This document shows, one piece after another, positions 17,321 to 25,969 of a stretch of 64,000 nucleotides of DNA (position 1 is the first letter of the stretch; every line of letters begins with the position of its first letter). A program made the position numbers and the translations under genes. The notes beneath the pieces are model-generated. The model was not told where the DNA came from and searched no databases. It saw nothing but the letters and a program-made list of their open reading frames with translations. Source of the stretch: Cellulomonas sp. NTE-D12 (GTDB taxonomy: Bacteria; Actinomycetota; Actinomycetes; Actinomycetales; Cellulomonadaceae); assembly GCF_027923705.1 (NCBI RefSeq), contig NZ_AP026442.1, positions 496,001 through 560,000 of the forward strand, written 5' to 3'.

Positions 17321-18867
17321 CGGGCCTCGTCGTCGGTGTGGTCGTCCGTGCGGACGATACGCAGCAGGGTCGCGTCGGTGCGGGCGATCGCGCGCAGCCC
17401 TCGTGGCGCCGGCTCCAGGGTCACGTCGCCGCCGTCGAGCAGCACGGGCCGGTACGACGTGCCGGCGGCGGGGTCGGTCAGCTCGAACTCGAGCCAGTCG
17501 CCGGCCGCGAGCCGCACACCCAGGTCGCGGTCGGGGCGCACCGCGGGGTCCAGGTCGTGCGTGAAGGGGTTCTCCGGCAGCGGCCCGGCGCCGGTCCAGG
17601 TCAGCGCTGAGGCATCGTCCGCGCGCGCCACGTCGAACCGGCTCGGCCGCGCGACGGAGTACGACGCGCCCGCGCCCCGGAACCCGTACCCCCACGCGGG
17701 CATCACCGCGGGCCGCTCACCGGTGACCGCCGCGAGCACGTCCGGCTGCCAGTCCGCCGCCTCGAACCGCACGTTGCGCACCAGCTCGTCGAGCACCGCA
17801 CCCGCCTCGGTGCCGGTCAGCTGCGCCGGTCCCTGCGCGCTCGCGAGGAACCGGTCCCAGCCCGCGGGGGGCCGCACGCTGACCGGGGACGTCGCCGTGT
17901 CCAGCTTCTTCCACGTCCACAGGTTCCAGCCGATGCCGAACGTCTCGTACAGCCGGAACGCGGTGTACAGCCAGTCGAGGTGGTTCTCGCCGCCCTCGCC
18001 CATGTACAGCGGCAGCCCCAGCCGGTCGCGCACCCGCAGGTACGGCTCGATGCTGGCGACGTCCGGCGCCGACCAGTACTTGTGGAAGTGCAGCACCGCG
18101 TTGTCGTCCCAGCGCTGGGTGAACGCCGTGAAGTTGGTCGCCCAGTGGGTGCCCTCGTACTGGATCAGGTGCACCTGGTCCACCTCGCGCACCGTCGCCG
18201 TCAGGTCCCGGTACAGCGCCACCAGCTGGTCCGCCAGCTGGTGCTGCCACTCGTTGGGCAGCGGCTCGTTGAGCAGGTCGTAGCCGAGCACCGTCGGCTC
18301 GTCCGCGTACCGCGAGGCGAGGTCGTGCCACAGGCGGAGCGTCCGCTCGCGGTAGCGCCGCTCGAGGAACAGCTCCGGCAGCCCGCGGGGGGAGTCGTCG
18401 ATGTTGGTGCCCGTCTGGCCGCCGGGGGCGCCGTGCAGGTCGAGCAGCACGCGCAGCCCGTGGGTGCGGCACCAGCTGATCACCCGGTCCAGCAGCGCGT
18501 AGCCCGCCTCGATCGGCTCGCCGGACTCGTCCTGCACCACGCGGGAGTTGATCGGTACCCGCACGTGGTCCAGCCCGCTCGCGGCGATCCGCGCGATGTC
18601 CACCTCGGTGACGAACGCGTCGCGGTAGGCGCCCCAGAACTCGTCGGCCGGGCCGGGCCCGACGAGCCGCGCCACCAGCGCCTCGATCTCCCGCGGGGAC
18701 TGCGCCCCGTCGCCGAGCCGCCACATGTAGCCCTCGGGCAGCAGCCAGCCGCCCAGCGCCACGCCGCGCAGCAGCAGCGGCCGCCCGGCGCCGTCGACGA
18801 TCTGCCCGTCCTCGACGTGGACGAACCCCGTCGTCGTCGAGACGCCCCCTGCTGCGATGGTGCTCAC
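17317..18867 (-). CDS. Intracellular glycoside hydrolase family 5 enzyme (beta-glucosidase/glucanase type)
   Basis: A 516-residue protein with a GH5-type (beta/alpha)8 barrel at about residues 20-360. It starts with LLRGVALGGWLLPEG. The acid/base Glu is in DLLNEPLP near residue 175, preceded by RVPINSRV and DLHGAPGGQ, and the nucleophile Glu is in PLYMGEGGEN near 270. Residues 400-516 look like a beta-rich accessory domain. There is no signal peptide, so it should act on imported oligosaccharides in the cytoplasm. It is coupled to ROK downstream and follows the importer genes. A beta-glucan-derived substrate is an inference. Confidence 0.82.
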   Translation of the reverse strand: MSTIAAGGVSTTTGFVHVEDGQIVDGAGRPLLLRGVALGGWLLPEGYMWRLGDGAQSPREIEALVARLVGPGPADEFWGAYRDAFVTEVDIARIAASGLDHVRVPINSRVVQDESGEPIEAGYALLDRVISWCRTHGLRVLLDLHGAPGGQTGTNIDDSPRGLPELFLERRYRERTLRLWHDLASRYADEPTVLGYDLLNEPLPNEWQHQLADQLVALYRDLTATVREVDQVHLIQYEGTHWATNFTAFTQRWDDNAVLHFHKYWSAPDVASIEPYLRVRDRLGLPLYMGEGGENHLDWLYTAFRLYETFGIGWNLWTWKKLDTATSPVSVRPPAGWDRFLASAQGPAQLTGTEAGAVLDELVRNVRFEAADWQPDVLAAVTGERPAVMPAWGYGFRGAGASYSVARPSRFDVARADDASALTWTGAGPLPENPFTHDLDPAVRPDRDLGVRLAAGDWLEFELTDPAAGTSYRPVLLDGGDVTLEPAPRGLRAIARTDATLLRIVRTDDHTDDEAR

Positions 18868-18892
18868 GCGTGCGCTCCTGCTCTGGTGCGGC

Positions 18893-19768
18893 TCATTTGA
18901 GGCCCGACAGGGCGAAGCCCTGCACGATGTGGCGCTGGAAGACGACGAACACGACGAGCACCGGCACGACCATCAGCGACGCGGCGGCCATCTGCAGCGA
19001 CGGGTTGGTGGCGACCTGCTGGTTCAGCAGCGCGATGCCGACGGACAGCGTGTAGAGGTTCTGGTCGGAGGCGATCACCAGCGGCCACAGGAAGCTGTTC
19101 CAGCCGGTGATGAAGGTCAGCACCACCTGGACGGCCAGGATCGGCCGGGACATCGGCAGCACGATGCGGGCGAAGATCCGTCCCTCGCCGGCGCCGTCGA
19201 TCCGGGCCGCCTCGATGACCTCCGTCGGGATGGTCGTCATGAACTGCCGGAACAGGAACACCCCGAACGCGCTCACCAGCGTCGGCAGGGCGATGCCGAC
19301 CAGGGTGTTGGTCAGGCCGAGCCCGTTGAGGATCAGGTAGGTGGGGATCATCGTCACCTGGACCGGGATCATCATCGTGGTCAGGACCAGGAAGAAGATC
19401 GGCTCCTTGCCGCGGAACGTGAACTTGGCGAACCCGTACCCGGCCATCGCCATCAGCAGCAGGCCGACCATGCTGATCAGCACCACGGCGAGCGTGTTGA
19501 GCAGGTAGCGGCCGAAGTCGAGCTGGCGCACCAGCTGCGTGAAGTACTGCAGCGTCAGCTGCTGCGGCAGCAGGTGCGGCGGGTACGCCATCGACTCCCG
19601 GCGCGGCTTGAGCGCCGAGACGATCATCCAGGCGAACGGGAACGCGGTGGCCAGGGCGCCGACGGACAGCGCCACGCCGGTGACCCAGGGGTGCCGGCGG
19701 CGCCGTCGCCGGGCCGGGGTGGCAGCCGGCGTGACCGCCGGGCGGGCCAGGGTCTCAGTACTCGACAT
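18893..19768 (-). CDS. ABC sugar importer permease 2 (operon 2)
   Basis: A 291-residue MalG-type permease. An Arg-rich tail (about residues 20-26) precedes helices such as VTGVALSVGALATAFPFAWMIVSAL. The EAA loop VIEAARIDGAGEGRIFARIVLP is near residue 190. It overlaps the upstream permease gene by 14 bases and precedes the GH5 gene by 25 bases. It forms the importer with the permease at 19755 and the binding protein at 20724; no ATPase gene accompanies it. Confidence 0.9.
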   Translation of the reverse strand: MSSTETLARPAVTPAATPARRRRRRHPWVTGVALSVGALATAFPFAWMIVSALKPRRESMAYPPHLLPQQLTLQYFTQLVRQLDFGRYLLNTLAVVLISMVGLLLMAMAGYGFAKFTFRGKEPIFFLVLTTMMIPVQVTMIPTYLILNGLGLTNTLVGIALPTLVSAFGVFLFRQFMTTIPTEVIEAARIDGAGEGRIFARIVLPMSRPILAVQVVLTFITGWNSFLWPLVIASDQNLYTLSVGIALLNQQVATNPSLQMAAASLMVVPVLVVFVVFQRHIVQGFALSGLK

Positions 19769-20633
19769 CGCTCCTCCTCCCGCGCAGCTGCAGCACCGTG
19801 ATGACGGCGATGACGACGAACAGCACCACCGAACCGGCGCTGGCGTAGCCGAACCGCGCCCCGGCGAAGCCCTGCTGGAACAGGAACAGGGAGATCGAGG
19901 TCGACGCGCCCAGCGGACCGCCCTTGGTCAGCACGAACGCCTCGTCGAAGAACTGCAGCCACGCGATCACGGTGGTGACCGTGACGAAGAGGATGGCGAA
20001 CCGCAGCAGCGGCAGCACCACCGACCAGGTGGTGCGCAGCCGGGACGCGCCGTCGAGCGCGGCCGCCTCGAGGTACTCCTTGGGCACCCCCTGCAGCGCC
20101 GCCAGGAAGATCACGGTGTTCAGGCCCGTGCCCCGCCAGATCGCCACCAGGGCGACCGACACCTTGACCAGGCCCGGGCTGGACAGCCACGGCACGGGGC
20201 CGAGGCCGACGAGCGAGAGCAGGTAGTTCACGAGCCCGAACTGGGTGTTGTACAGGTACCCCCACACCAGCGCGATCGCGACGATGCCGGTGATCGCGGG
20301 CAGGAAGTACAGGGACCGCAGGAAGCGGAAGAACCGGCTCTGCGACCGGTTCAGCAGCAACGCGATCACCAGCGAGACGACGACGACCGACGGCACGCCG
20401 ACCGCCACGTAGAACGCCGTGTTCCGCATCGCCTGCCAGAACGCCGCGTCGCCGAACAGCTCCGCGTAGTTCGCCAGGCCGACGCCCCGCACCCGGGACA
20501 CGTCACCGAGGCCGGCGGCGTCCAGGTCGGTGAGGCTGACGGCGCCCGCCACCAGGATCGGCAGCACGCCGAACGCCAGCAGCAGCAGGGTCGCCGGGCC
20601 GACCAGGACGTACGGCGTCGCACGGGGTCGCAC
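19755..20633 (-). CDS. ABC sugar importer permease 1 (operon 2)
   Basis: A 292-residue MalF-type permease. Helices start with YVLVGPATLLLLAFGVLPILVAGAV; the EAA loop EYLEAAALDGASRLRTTWSVVLP lies near residue 195. I chose GTG 20633 (VRPRATPY) because AAGGGAG lies about 9 bases upstream; the frame extends to 20705 without a better site. Its substrate set is probably shared with the adjacent GH5 enzyme. Confidence 0.86.
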   Translation of the reverse strand: MRPRATPYVLVGPATLLLLAFGVLPILVAGAVSLTDLDAAGLGDVSRVRGVGLANYAELFGDAAFWQAMRNTAFYVAVGVPSVVVVSLVIALLLNRSQSRFFRFLRSLYFLPAITGIVAIALVWGYLYNTQFGLVNYLLSLVGLGPVPWLSSPGLVKVSVALVAIWRGTGLNTVIFLAALQGVPKEYLEAAALDGASRLRTTWSVVLPLLRFAILFVTVTTVIAWLQFFDEAFVLTKGGPLGASTSISLFLFQQGFAGARFGYASAGSVVLFVVIAVITVLQLRGRRSDVEY

Positions 20634-20723
20634 GGGGTTCAGCTCCCTTCGGTGGGGCGTCGGGGTGACGGACGGTGGCCCGGTGGTGGAGGAGGCGCCC
20701 ACCACCGGGCCACCGCGGCGTCC

Positions 20724-22010
20724 TCAGCCGATCGACTGACCCTTGGTGGCCGCGAACAGAGCCGTGAGCGCGGTCTCCTTGTCGGTGCCCTTGAGGGCGA
20801 TCGAGTTGAGGGCGTCGAGGAGCGCCTTGCCCGTGGCGCCGTCCCAGTTGGGGACCAGCGGCACGATCTTGGCGTTGGCCAGCTGTGCGGCGTAGACCGA
20901 CACGAGCGGGTCGGAGGTGAGCGCGCTGTCGGCCAGCGCCGCCTTGGCGGTCGGCAGGTCGCCGTTCAGCTGGAACCACTTCACCTGGGTGGCCGGGGTG
21001 GACAGGTAGTCCAGCAGCGCCAGCGCCGCGTCCTTGTGGGCGGTCTTGGCCCAGACGGCCATGTTCGAGCCCGCGAGCAGCGAGGTGTTGGTGGTGCCCT
21101 TCGGCAGCTGCGCGACGGACCACTTGCCGGCCAGGTCGGGCGCGGCGTCCTTGATCGCAGCGGCCAGGTACGGGCCGGAGACGAGCATCGGCGCGGCGCC
21201 GGAGACGAAGCCTTGCGTCTGGTCGAAGTCACCGGCGGTCGGCACGCTCTTGTCCGCGTACAGGCCGGTGTACAGGTCGACGGCCTTGCGGAACTCCGGG
21301 GTGTCGAAGTTGACCTTGCCGTCGGCGCCGATGATGTCGCCGCCGAAGTCCCAGGTCATCTCCACGGGCAGCGGGCTGTCCCACTGCGGGATGTAGTAGC
21401 CGTACTTGCCCGCACCGCGACCGGCCAGCTTCTTCGCGTCGGCACGCAGCTCGTCCCACGTCGCCGGCGGCGTGCTGATGCCCGCCGCGGACAGGATGTC
21501 CGACCGGTAGAACAGCACCCGGGTGTCGGCGATCCACGGGACGCTGACCACCTTGCCGCCCACGGCGGTCGCCTTGCCGGCGACCCCGTCGAGGAAGTTC
21601 GAGCTGGCGAGGTTCGCGTGGCCGGCAACCGTCGCGTCGTCGAGGGTCAGCAGGGCGCCGGTGTCGGCGTAGGTGCGCAGCTTGGACAGGCCGACCTGCA
21701 CCACGTCCGGACCGTCACCGGAGGCGACCGCCGTGGTCATCTTCTGGTCGACGCTGTCCCACGGGATCGCCACCGTCTTGACCTTGATCCCGGTGGACGC
21801 CGTGAACGGTGCGACCAGCGTGTCGAACTTGGTGGTCGCGTCGCCCATCACCCACACGGTCAGCGGGCCGGTCGGCGCGGCGGAGGAGGACCCGGTGCCG
21901 CCGGAGGTTGCCTGCGGCGACGTCGCACCGCCGGACGAGCAGGCCGCGAGGGCCAGTACCGCAGCGAGTCCGGCGGGCACCAGCGCGCGCCGGACGGAGG
22001 AGTTCGCCAT
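20724..22010 (-). CDS. ABC sugar importer substrate-binding lipoprotein (operon 2)
   Basis: A 428-residue solute-binding protein. Signal peptide with lipobox LALAAC (Cys about 24), then a Ser/Gly/Thr linker. The mature part includes PLTVWVMGDATTKFDTLVAPF, VPWIADTRVLFYRSDIL and MLVSGPYLAAAI, typical of the family 1 (MalE-like) group. It is the first gene of the minus-strand operon that continues into two permeases, GH5 and ROK. The operator-like CTTAGGCTAAG lies about 155 bp upstream. Confidence 0.9.
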   Translation of the reverse strand: MANSSVRRALVPAGLAAVLALAACSSGGATSPQATSGGTGSSSAAPTGPLTVWVMGDATTKFDTLVAPFTASTGIKVKTVAIPWDSVDQKMTTAVASGDGPDVVQVGLSKLRTYADTGALLTLDDATVAGHANLASSNFLDGVAGKATAVGGKVVSVPWIADTRVLFYRSDILSAAGISTPPATWDELRADAKKLAGRGAGKYGYYIPQWDSPLPVEMTWDFGGDIIGADGKVNFDTPEFRKAVDLYTGLYADKSVPTAGDFDQTQGFVSGAAPMLVSGPYLAAAIKDAAPDLAGKWSVAQLPKGTTNTSLLAGSNMAVWAKTAHKDAALALLDYLSTPATQVKWFQLNGDLPTAKAALADSALTSDPLVSVYAAQLANAKIVPLVPNWDGATGKALLDALNSIALKGTDKETALTALFAATKGQSIG

Positions 22011-22164
22011 CGAAGGATCCCTTTCAGTGGGTGCAGCGCACGCCGAGGGTGGGGTGGGACCGGTCAGCAGCCCGACGCGGGCCGGGTCGCGCGTCGCCGT
22101 GCCGACAGCTGTGTCGGGCGGGCGTCGCGGCGTCGTCACCGTCGCCGAGAGGCTTATTACACGA

Positions 22165-22175
22165 CTTAGGCTAAG
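22165..22175. promoter_or_regulatory. Candidate operator of sugar operon 2
   Basis: The 11-bp palindrome CTTAGGCTAAG stands upstream of the binding-protein gene in the divergent spacer 22011-22249; on the minus strand an AT-rich TAATAA that could be a -10 lies just downstream. The half-sites are the same TTAG/CTAA as in the operon 1 operator at 6919-6933 but with a one-base centre. ROK at 16106 is the likely binder. The rest of the spacer shows nothing clear. Confidence 0.55.
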
Positions 22176-22249
22176 GCGTAGAGATAGCCCCGCGCAAGCC
22201 CCTCTCCTCCGGGCTGGGAGACTGTGGCGTCGTCGACGAAGGGAATCCG

Positions 22250-22858
22250 GTGGAGCTCGACCTCGCGGCCGCACTCGCGGACGGTCGCACCGAGTACGAG
22301 AAGATGGTCGCAGGCGACTGGTACCGCTACCGGTTCGGTCCCGAGCTCGGCGACCTGACCACCGCCACGCAACGCGCGTGCCGCCGGATCACGGCCCTGT
22401 ACGACGAGGACCGCGAGGCCGCCGCCGCGATGTTCCGTGAGCTGCTCGGCACCGTCGGTGAGGGCGTCGACTTCCGCCCGCCGTTCTACCTCGACTACGG
22501 CCACCGCCTGCACCTCGGCGACCGGACCTTCGTCAACGCCGACTTCCTGACGCTCGGCGGCGGGGAGATCCGCATCGGCGCCGACGTGCTGATCGGCCCG
22601 AGCGTGCGCCTGTACACCCCCACCCACGTGCTCGACCCCGAGCTGCGGCCGCAGGGCTGGGAGCGGGTCTCGCCGATCACCATCGAGGACGGCGTGTGGC
22701 TGGGCGGCAGCGTCGTGGTGTGCCCGGGGGTGACCATCGGGGCGCGGTCCGTCGTCGGCGCGGGGTCCGTGGTGACCAAGGACGTGCCGCCGGACGTCGT
22801 CGTCGCCGGGAACCCGGCACGCGTGGTCCGCTCGCTGCTGACCGACGCCGCCGACTGA
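22250..22858 (+). CDS. Maltose/galactoside O-acetyltransferase family (left-handed beta-helix) enzyme
   Basis: A 202-residue acetyltransferase. An N-terminal maltose-acetyltransferase cap (TEYEKMVAGDWYRYRFGPELGD) at residues 12-60 precedes hexapeptide repeats from about 85 to 185 (IRIGADVLIGPSVRLYTPTHVLD ... TIEDGVWLGGSVVVCPGVTIGARSVVGAGSVVTKDVPPDVVVAGNPARVV). The catalytic His is in the PTHVLD loop. It would move acetyl from acetyl-CoA to a sugar hydroxyl. GTG at 22250 follows GAAGGGA. It is divergent from sugar operon 2 and may be co-induced. Confidence 0.88.
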   Translation: MELDLAAALADGRTEYEKMVAGDWYRYRFGPELGDLTTATQRACRRITALYDEDREAAAAMFRELLGTVGEGVDFRPPFYLDYGHRLHLGDRTFVNADFLTLGGGEIRIGADVLIGPSVRLYTPTHVLDPELRPQGWERVSPITIEDGVWLGGSVVVCPGVTIGARSVVGAGSVVTKDVPPDVVVAGNPARVVRSLLTDAAD

Positions 22859-22888
22859 CCTGCCCCGGCGCAGAAGCCCGGTCAGTCG
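22852..22888. terminator. Inverted repeat across convergent stop codons
   Basis: Nine-base arms (CGACTGACC at 22852-22860 and GGTCAGTCG at 22880-22888) enclose a GC-rich loop and span both stop codons of the convergent acetyltransferase and pseudouridine synthase genes, consistent with a bidirectional terminator. There is no U-tract. Confidence 0.45.
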
Positions 22889-23802
22889 CCTGCCACCAGC
22901 GGCAGGCGCCGCACGCTGGTGAACCGCCGCTCGCGCCCGTCGACCGGGTCGGTGAACGCCAGCTCCCCGGCGAGCAGCTGCAGCGGCCGGCTGAAGTCGT
23001 CGACCGCCACGGCGCGCACCTGCGGGTAGAGCGGGTCGTCGACGATCGGGATGCCGAGGCCGTGCAGGTGCAGGCGCAGCTGGTGGGTGCGGCCCGTCCG
23101 GGGGGTCAGGCGGTACACGCCGTGCTCGCCGGTGCGCTGCTCGAGCTCGACGAGGGTCTCGGCGTTCACCGGCGCGTCCGGCACCACCTCGGCGCGCCAC
23201 TGCCCGCGTTCCTTGCGGATGTGGTTGCGCACCACCGTGGGCAGCTGCAGCTCGGGGTTCAGCGGCGCGAGCGCCCAGTACGTCTTGCGCATGCCCCGGT
23301 GCTCGAAGACGCCCTGGTAGGGCGCTCGCCAGCGACGTTCCGTGGCGAGCATCAGCAGGCCCGACGTCACCCGGTCGAGGCGGTGCACGGGGGACAGCTC
23401 CGGCAGGCCCAGCTCGGCGCGCAGGCGTACGACGACGCTCTGCGTCACGTGCCGACCGCGCGGGATGGAGGAGAGGAACGGGGGCTTGTCGATGACGACC
23501 AGCCGCTCGTCGCGGTGCACCACGTGGACGGTCCCCGGCACCTCCGGCTCGTCCCGCAGGTCCCGGTGGAACCAGACGAAGGTGTGCGGCGTGTACGGGT
23601 CGTCGTCGCGCACCGGGTGTCCGGTCTGGTGCACGAAGCGACCCGCCGCGAGCATCCCGTCGACGTCGACGTGCGCCGGCAGCTTGTGCCGCAGCCAGGC
23701 GCCCATGGTGGGCCACGCCTGCCGGCCGGGGTCGCGGTCCGCGGTGCGCAGCCAGGCCGCGGCCAGCCCGTGGCGAGGCGGCAGCGGCGAACGGGGTGGC
23801 AC
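22882..23802 (-). CDS. RluA-family pseudouridine synthase
   Basis: A 306-residue enzyme. The catalytic Asp lies in HRLDRVTSGL (about residue 142), the RluA-family signature; RTGRTHQLRLHLHGLGIPIVDDPLYP near residue 245 is the second family block. The N-terminal 70 residues include an S4-like/adapter region. It isomerises specific uridines in rRNA or tRNA, but which site cannot be told. The start is GTG 23802, with a weak ribosome site; a later start is possible. Confidence 0.86.
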   Translation of the reverse strand: MPPRSPLPPRHGLAAAWLRTADRDPGRQAWPTMGAWLRHKLPAHVDVDGMLAAGRFVHQTGHPVRDDDPYTPHTFVWFHRDLRDEPEVPGTVHVVHRDERLVVIDKPPFLSSIPRGRHVTQSVVVRLRAELGLPELSPVHRLDRVTSGLLMLATERRWRAPYQGVFEHRGMRKTYWALAPLNPELQLPTVVRNHIRKERGQWRAEVVPDAPVNAETLVELEQRTGEHGVYRLTPRTGRTHQLRLHLHGLGIPIVDDPLYPQVRAVAVDDFSRPLQLLAGELAFTDPVDGRERRFTSVRRLPLVAGD

Positions 23803-23846
23803 CTGCAGATGGTAGGAGCCGGGGACGGCCCTGCCGACGGTCGGCC

Positions 23847-24317
23847 CTAGCCCACCGGCAGGCCGACGCGGGCGGCCTCCAGGCTCCGCCGCAGCACCGC
23901 GAGCGCAGCACCCGCGGAGCGCGCCTCCTCGGCGCCGAGCACCGTGCCGACCAGCTCGGCGAGCCGGGCGTCGAACGTGCGTTCCGCCGCCGCCACCAGA
24001 GCCGCACCGCGCGCGGTCAGGCTGATCAGCGAGGAGCGTCCGTCGGCGGGGTTGGGCTGCCGCGAGACCAAGCCGCGGGCCTCGAGCCGGTCGGTGCCCT
24101 TGCTCATCGCGCCGACGCCGGCCGCGAACGCCGTGGCCGCGTCAGCGACGCGTGAGCCCGGGTGGTCGCGGAGCCAACGCAGCAGCTCGAACTGCGAGGT
24201 GACGATCCCGTGCTCGGCACGCAGGGACCCGCCGAGGGCGTTGTACAGGCGCGTCTCGCAGCGGACCAGGTCGTCGAACAGGGCGGACAGCTCCGCGGCC
24301 GGCAATGTCGTTGCCAC
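23847..24317 (-). CDS. MarR-family transcriptional regulator
   Basis: A 156-residue protein with the MarR winged helix at about residues 45-110 (VTSQFELLRWLRDHPGSRVADAATAFAAGVGAMSKGTDRLEARGLVSRQPNPADGR, including the DGR wing tip). The GTG at 24317 is the best-placed start, but it has no ribosome site and lies inside an inverted repeat, so translation may be leaderless or start elsewhere. It is divergent from the esterase at 24384, its probable target. Confidence 0.84.
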   Translation of the reverse strand: MATTLPAAELSALFDDLVRCETRLYNALGGSLRAEHGIVTSQFELLRWLRDHPGSRVADAATAFAAGVGAMSKGTDRLEARGLVSRQPNPADGRSSLISLTARGAALVAAAERTFDARLAELVGTVLGAEEARSAGAALAVLRRSLEAARVGLPVG

Positions 24318-24353
24318 GGCATACAGTCTAGTGATGCATGCCGTGGCATACAG
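24312..24353. promoter_or_regulatory. Paired MarR-type operator sites in the divergent spacer
   Basis: Inverted copies GCCACGGCAT (24313-24322) and ATGCCGTGGC (24338-24347) form 10-base arms, and GGCATACAG also repeats directly at 24318-24326 and 24345-24353. Each copy is itself a TGCC-N2-GGCA palindrome, the shape bound by MarR dimers. One overlaps the marR start codon, the other lies 37-45 bp before the esterase start. Confidence 0.6.
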
Positions 24354-24383
24354 ATGGCCTGGCGAGGAGACGAGGAGCCGTTC

Positions 24384-25310
24384 ATGAGCAGGGCACAACG
24401 AGACGCGCTGGACGTGATGCTGCGCGCCGCGCCGGCACCCGAGGGACCGCAGACGGTCGACCAGCTGCGGACCGGGTTCGCCGCGATGATGGCCGCCTTC
24501 GCCGTGCCGGAAGGCGTGCGGCAGACGGCCACCGAGCTGGCCGGGGTGCCGGCGGTGCTCGTCGAGCCGGAGGCGCGGGCCGCGGGTGGGACGGGTGGCG
24601 TGATCCTGTACCTCCACGGCGGCTCCTTCGTCGTCGGGTCGCCGCAGACCGCCATGGCGCTGACCGCGCACCTCGTGCTCCGCACCGGCGTCCGGGCCAT
24701 CTCGCTGGACTACCGGCTCGCGCCCGAGCACCCGTTCCCCGCGGCGATCGAGGACGGCCTCGCTGCGTACCGCGCCCTGCTCGACGACGGCACGCCCCCG
24801 GAGTCGATCGCGTTCGCCGGCGACTCCGCCGGCGGTGGCCTGACGGTCACCACCTGCCTCGCGGCGCGCGACGCCGGCCTGCCGATGCCGGCGGCGATCG
24901 TGGCGTTCTCCCCAGGGCTCGACCACACCCGCTCCGGCGCGAGCATGACGACGAAGGACGGCCGCGACCCGTACTTCACCCCGGAGTCGTTCGGCCGCAC
25001 CGGCCCGATGTACCTGGCGGGAGCAGATCCGGCGCAGCCGCTGCTGGCCCCGGCGGTGCACGCCGACCTCACCGGGTTGCCGCCGATGCTGCTGCAGGTG
25101 GGCACCCACGAGCTGCTGCTGGACGACTCGGTGCGGCTGGCGCAGCGGGCGCTCGACGCGGACGTCGACGTGGTGCTCGACGTCACGGCCGGCGTGCCGC
25201 ACGTGTTCCCGGCGTTCGTCGGGACGCTGGACGAGGCCGACCGGGCGCTGGACCGTGCGGCGCTGTTCCTGCGGCAGCACCTGGAGCGCCCGGTGGGGGC
25301 GTTGCACTGA
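24384..25310 (+). CDS. Alpha/beta hydrolase, hormone-sensitive-lipase family
   Basis: A 308-residue esterase with HGGSFVVGS near residue 78 (oxyanion hole), nucleophile motif GDSAGGG near 149, and family block SLDYRLAPEHPFPAAIED. The acid/His part is THELLLDD and VPHVFPAF. It is clearly different from the sugar-operon esterase at 10165. The ATG at 24384 follows GAGGAG. It is controlled by the divergent MarR, which suggests induction by a small lipophilic compound (inference). Confidence 0.87.
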   Translation: MSRAQRDALDVMLRAAPAPEGPQTVDQLRTGFAAMMAAFAVPEGVRQTATELAGVPAVLVEPEARAAGGTGGVILYLHGGSFVVGSPQTAMALTAHLVLRTGVRAISLDYRLAPEHPFPAAIEDGLAAYRALLDDGTPPESIAFAGDSAGGGLTVTTCLAARDAGLPMPAAIVAFSPGLDHTRSGASMTTKDGRDPYFTPESFGRTGPMYLAGADPAQPLLAPAVHADLTGLPPMLLQVGTHELLLDDSVRLAQRALDADVDVVLDVTAGVPHVFPAFVGTLDEADRALDRAALFLRQHLERPVGALH

Positions 25311-25326
25311 GCCGTGCGCCGTTGCT

Positions 25327-25344
25327 GATACCCCCTGGGGTATC
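25327..25344. promoter_or_regulatory. CsoR/CstR-type palindromic operator
   Basis: GATACCCCCTGGGGTATC is a near-perfect palindrome of the A/T-C4-N2-G4-A/T form bound by CsoR-family repressors (copper CsoR, persulfide CstR and relatives). It lies 50 bp upstream of the CPVCNK membrane protein, a usual repressor position. No CsoR-family gene lies in this window, so the regulator would act in trans. Confidence 0.65.
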
Positions 25345-25393
25345 GTCGTCCGGTCGGTCGAACCAGGTCGGCTGACGCCTACCCGGAGGGCCG

Positions 25394-25969
25394 ATGATCC
25401 CCAGCGTTCTCGCCACGACGGAGCCGCGCCGCACGCTGCGCGCCGCCGCGCTCGCGCTCCGCGGTTGGACGCCCCGGCAGGCCGGTGCCGCGGTGCTGCT
25501 CACGCTGGCCTTCGCCGTGCTGCTCGGCATCCCGACCGTGCTGATCCCCAACCCGGTGTTCGGCCGGGAGGTGCCGCCCCAGACGTGGAGCTACGTCACG
25601 TGGGTGCTGTCCTCGGCGCTCGCCGGCATGCTCGCCGCGACGTACGTGCGGCCGGCGGCGCTCGTGGAGACCGGGGTGCCGGTGACGCCGACGCAGCAGG
25701 ACGCCACGTCGGCCCAGGTGGCGGCCGGGCCGGCGGCCACCGACCGGCCGAGCCGCTGGGGCGTGGCCGGTGGAGTGCTGACGTGGTTCGCGGTCGGCTG
25801 CCCGGTGTGCAACAAGATCGCGCTGCTGGCTCTCGGCTACGCCGGCACCATGCGGTGGTTCGCCCCCGCGCAGCCGGTGCTGGCCGTCGTGGCGGTGGCG
25901 ATGACCGCCGGGGCGCTCGTCGTCCGGCTGCGCGGGCAGGTGCTGTGCCGCGCCTACCCGAGGCGCTGA
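25394..25969 (+). CDS. Conserved membrane protein with a CPVCNK motif
   Basis: A 191-residue protein. Four hydrophobic segments are visible: AAVLLTLAFAVLLGIPTVLI, YVTWVLSSALAGMLAATYV, GVAGGVLTWFAVGCPVCNKIALLAL, and LAVVAVAMTAGALVVRL. The CPVC pair at the membrane face (about residue 136) plus a C-terminal Cys suggest metal binding or disulfide chemistry. I recall related proteins of unknown function near copper genes in actinobacteria; the CsoR-type palindrome upstream agrees. It ends in a 16-base convergent overlap with the histidine kinase gene. Confidence 0.7.
   Translation: MIPSVLATTEPRRTLRAAALALRGWTPRQAGAAVLLTLAFAVLLGIPTVLIPNPVFGREVPPQTWSYVTWVLSSALAGMLAATYVRPAALVETGVPVTPTQQDATSAQVAAGPAATDRPSRWGVAGGVLTWFAVGCPVCNKIALLALGYAGTMRWFAPAQPVLAVVAVAMTAGALVVRLRGQVLCRAYPRR

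Noticed and set aside
19539..22169. An 876-codon plus-strand frame antisense to the operon 2 importer
   Set aside because: Composition is that of a GC-rich shadow (His/Arg/Gly-rich); the opposite strand encodes clear binding protein and permease.
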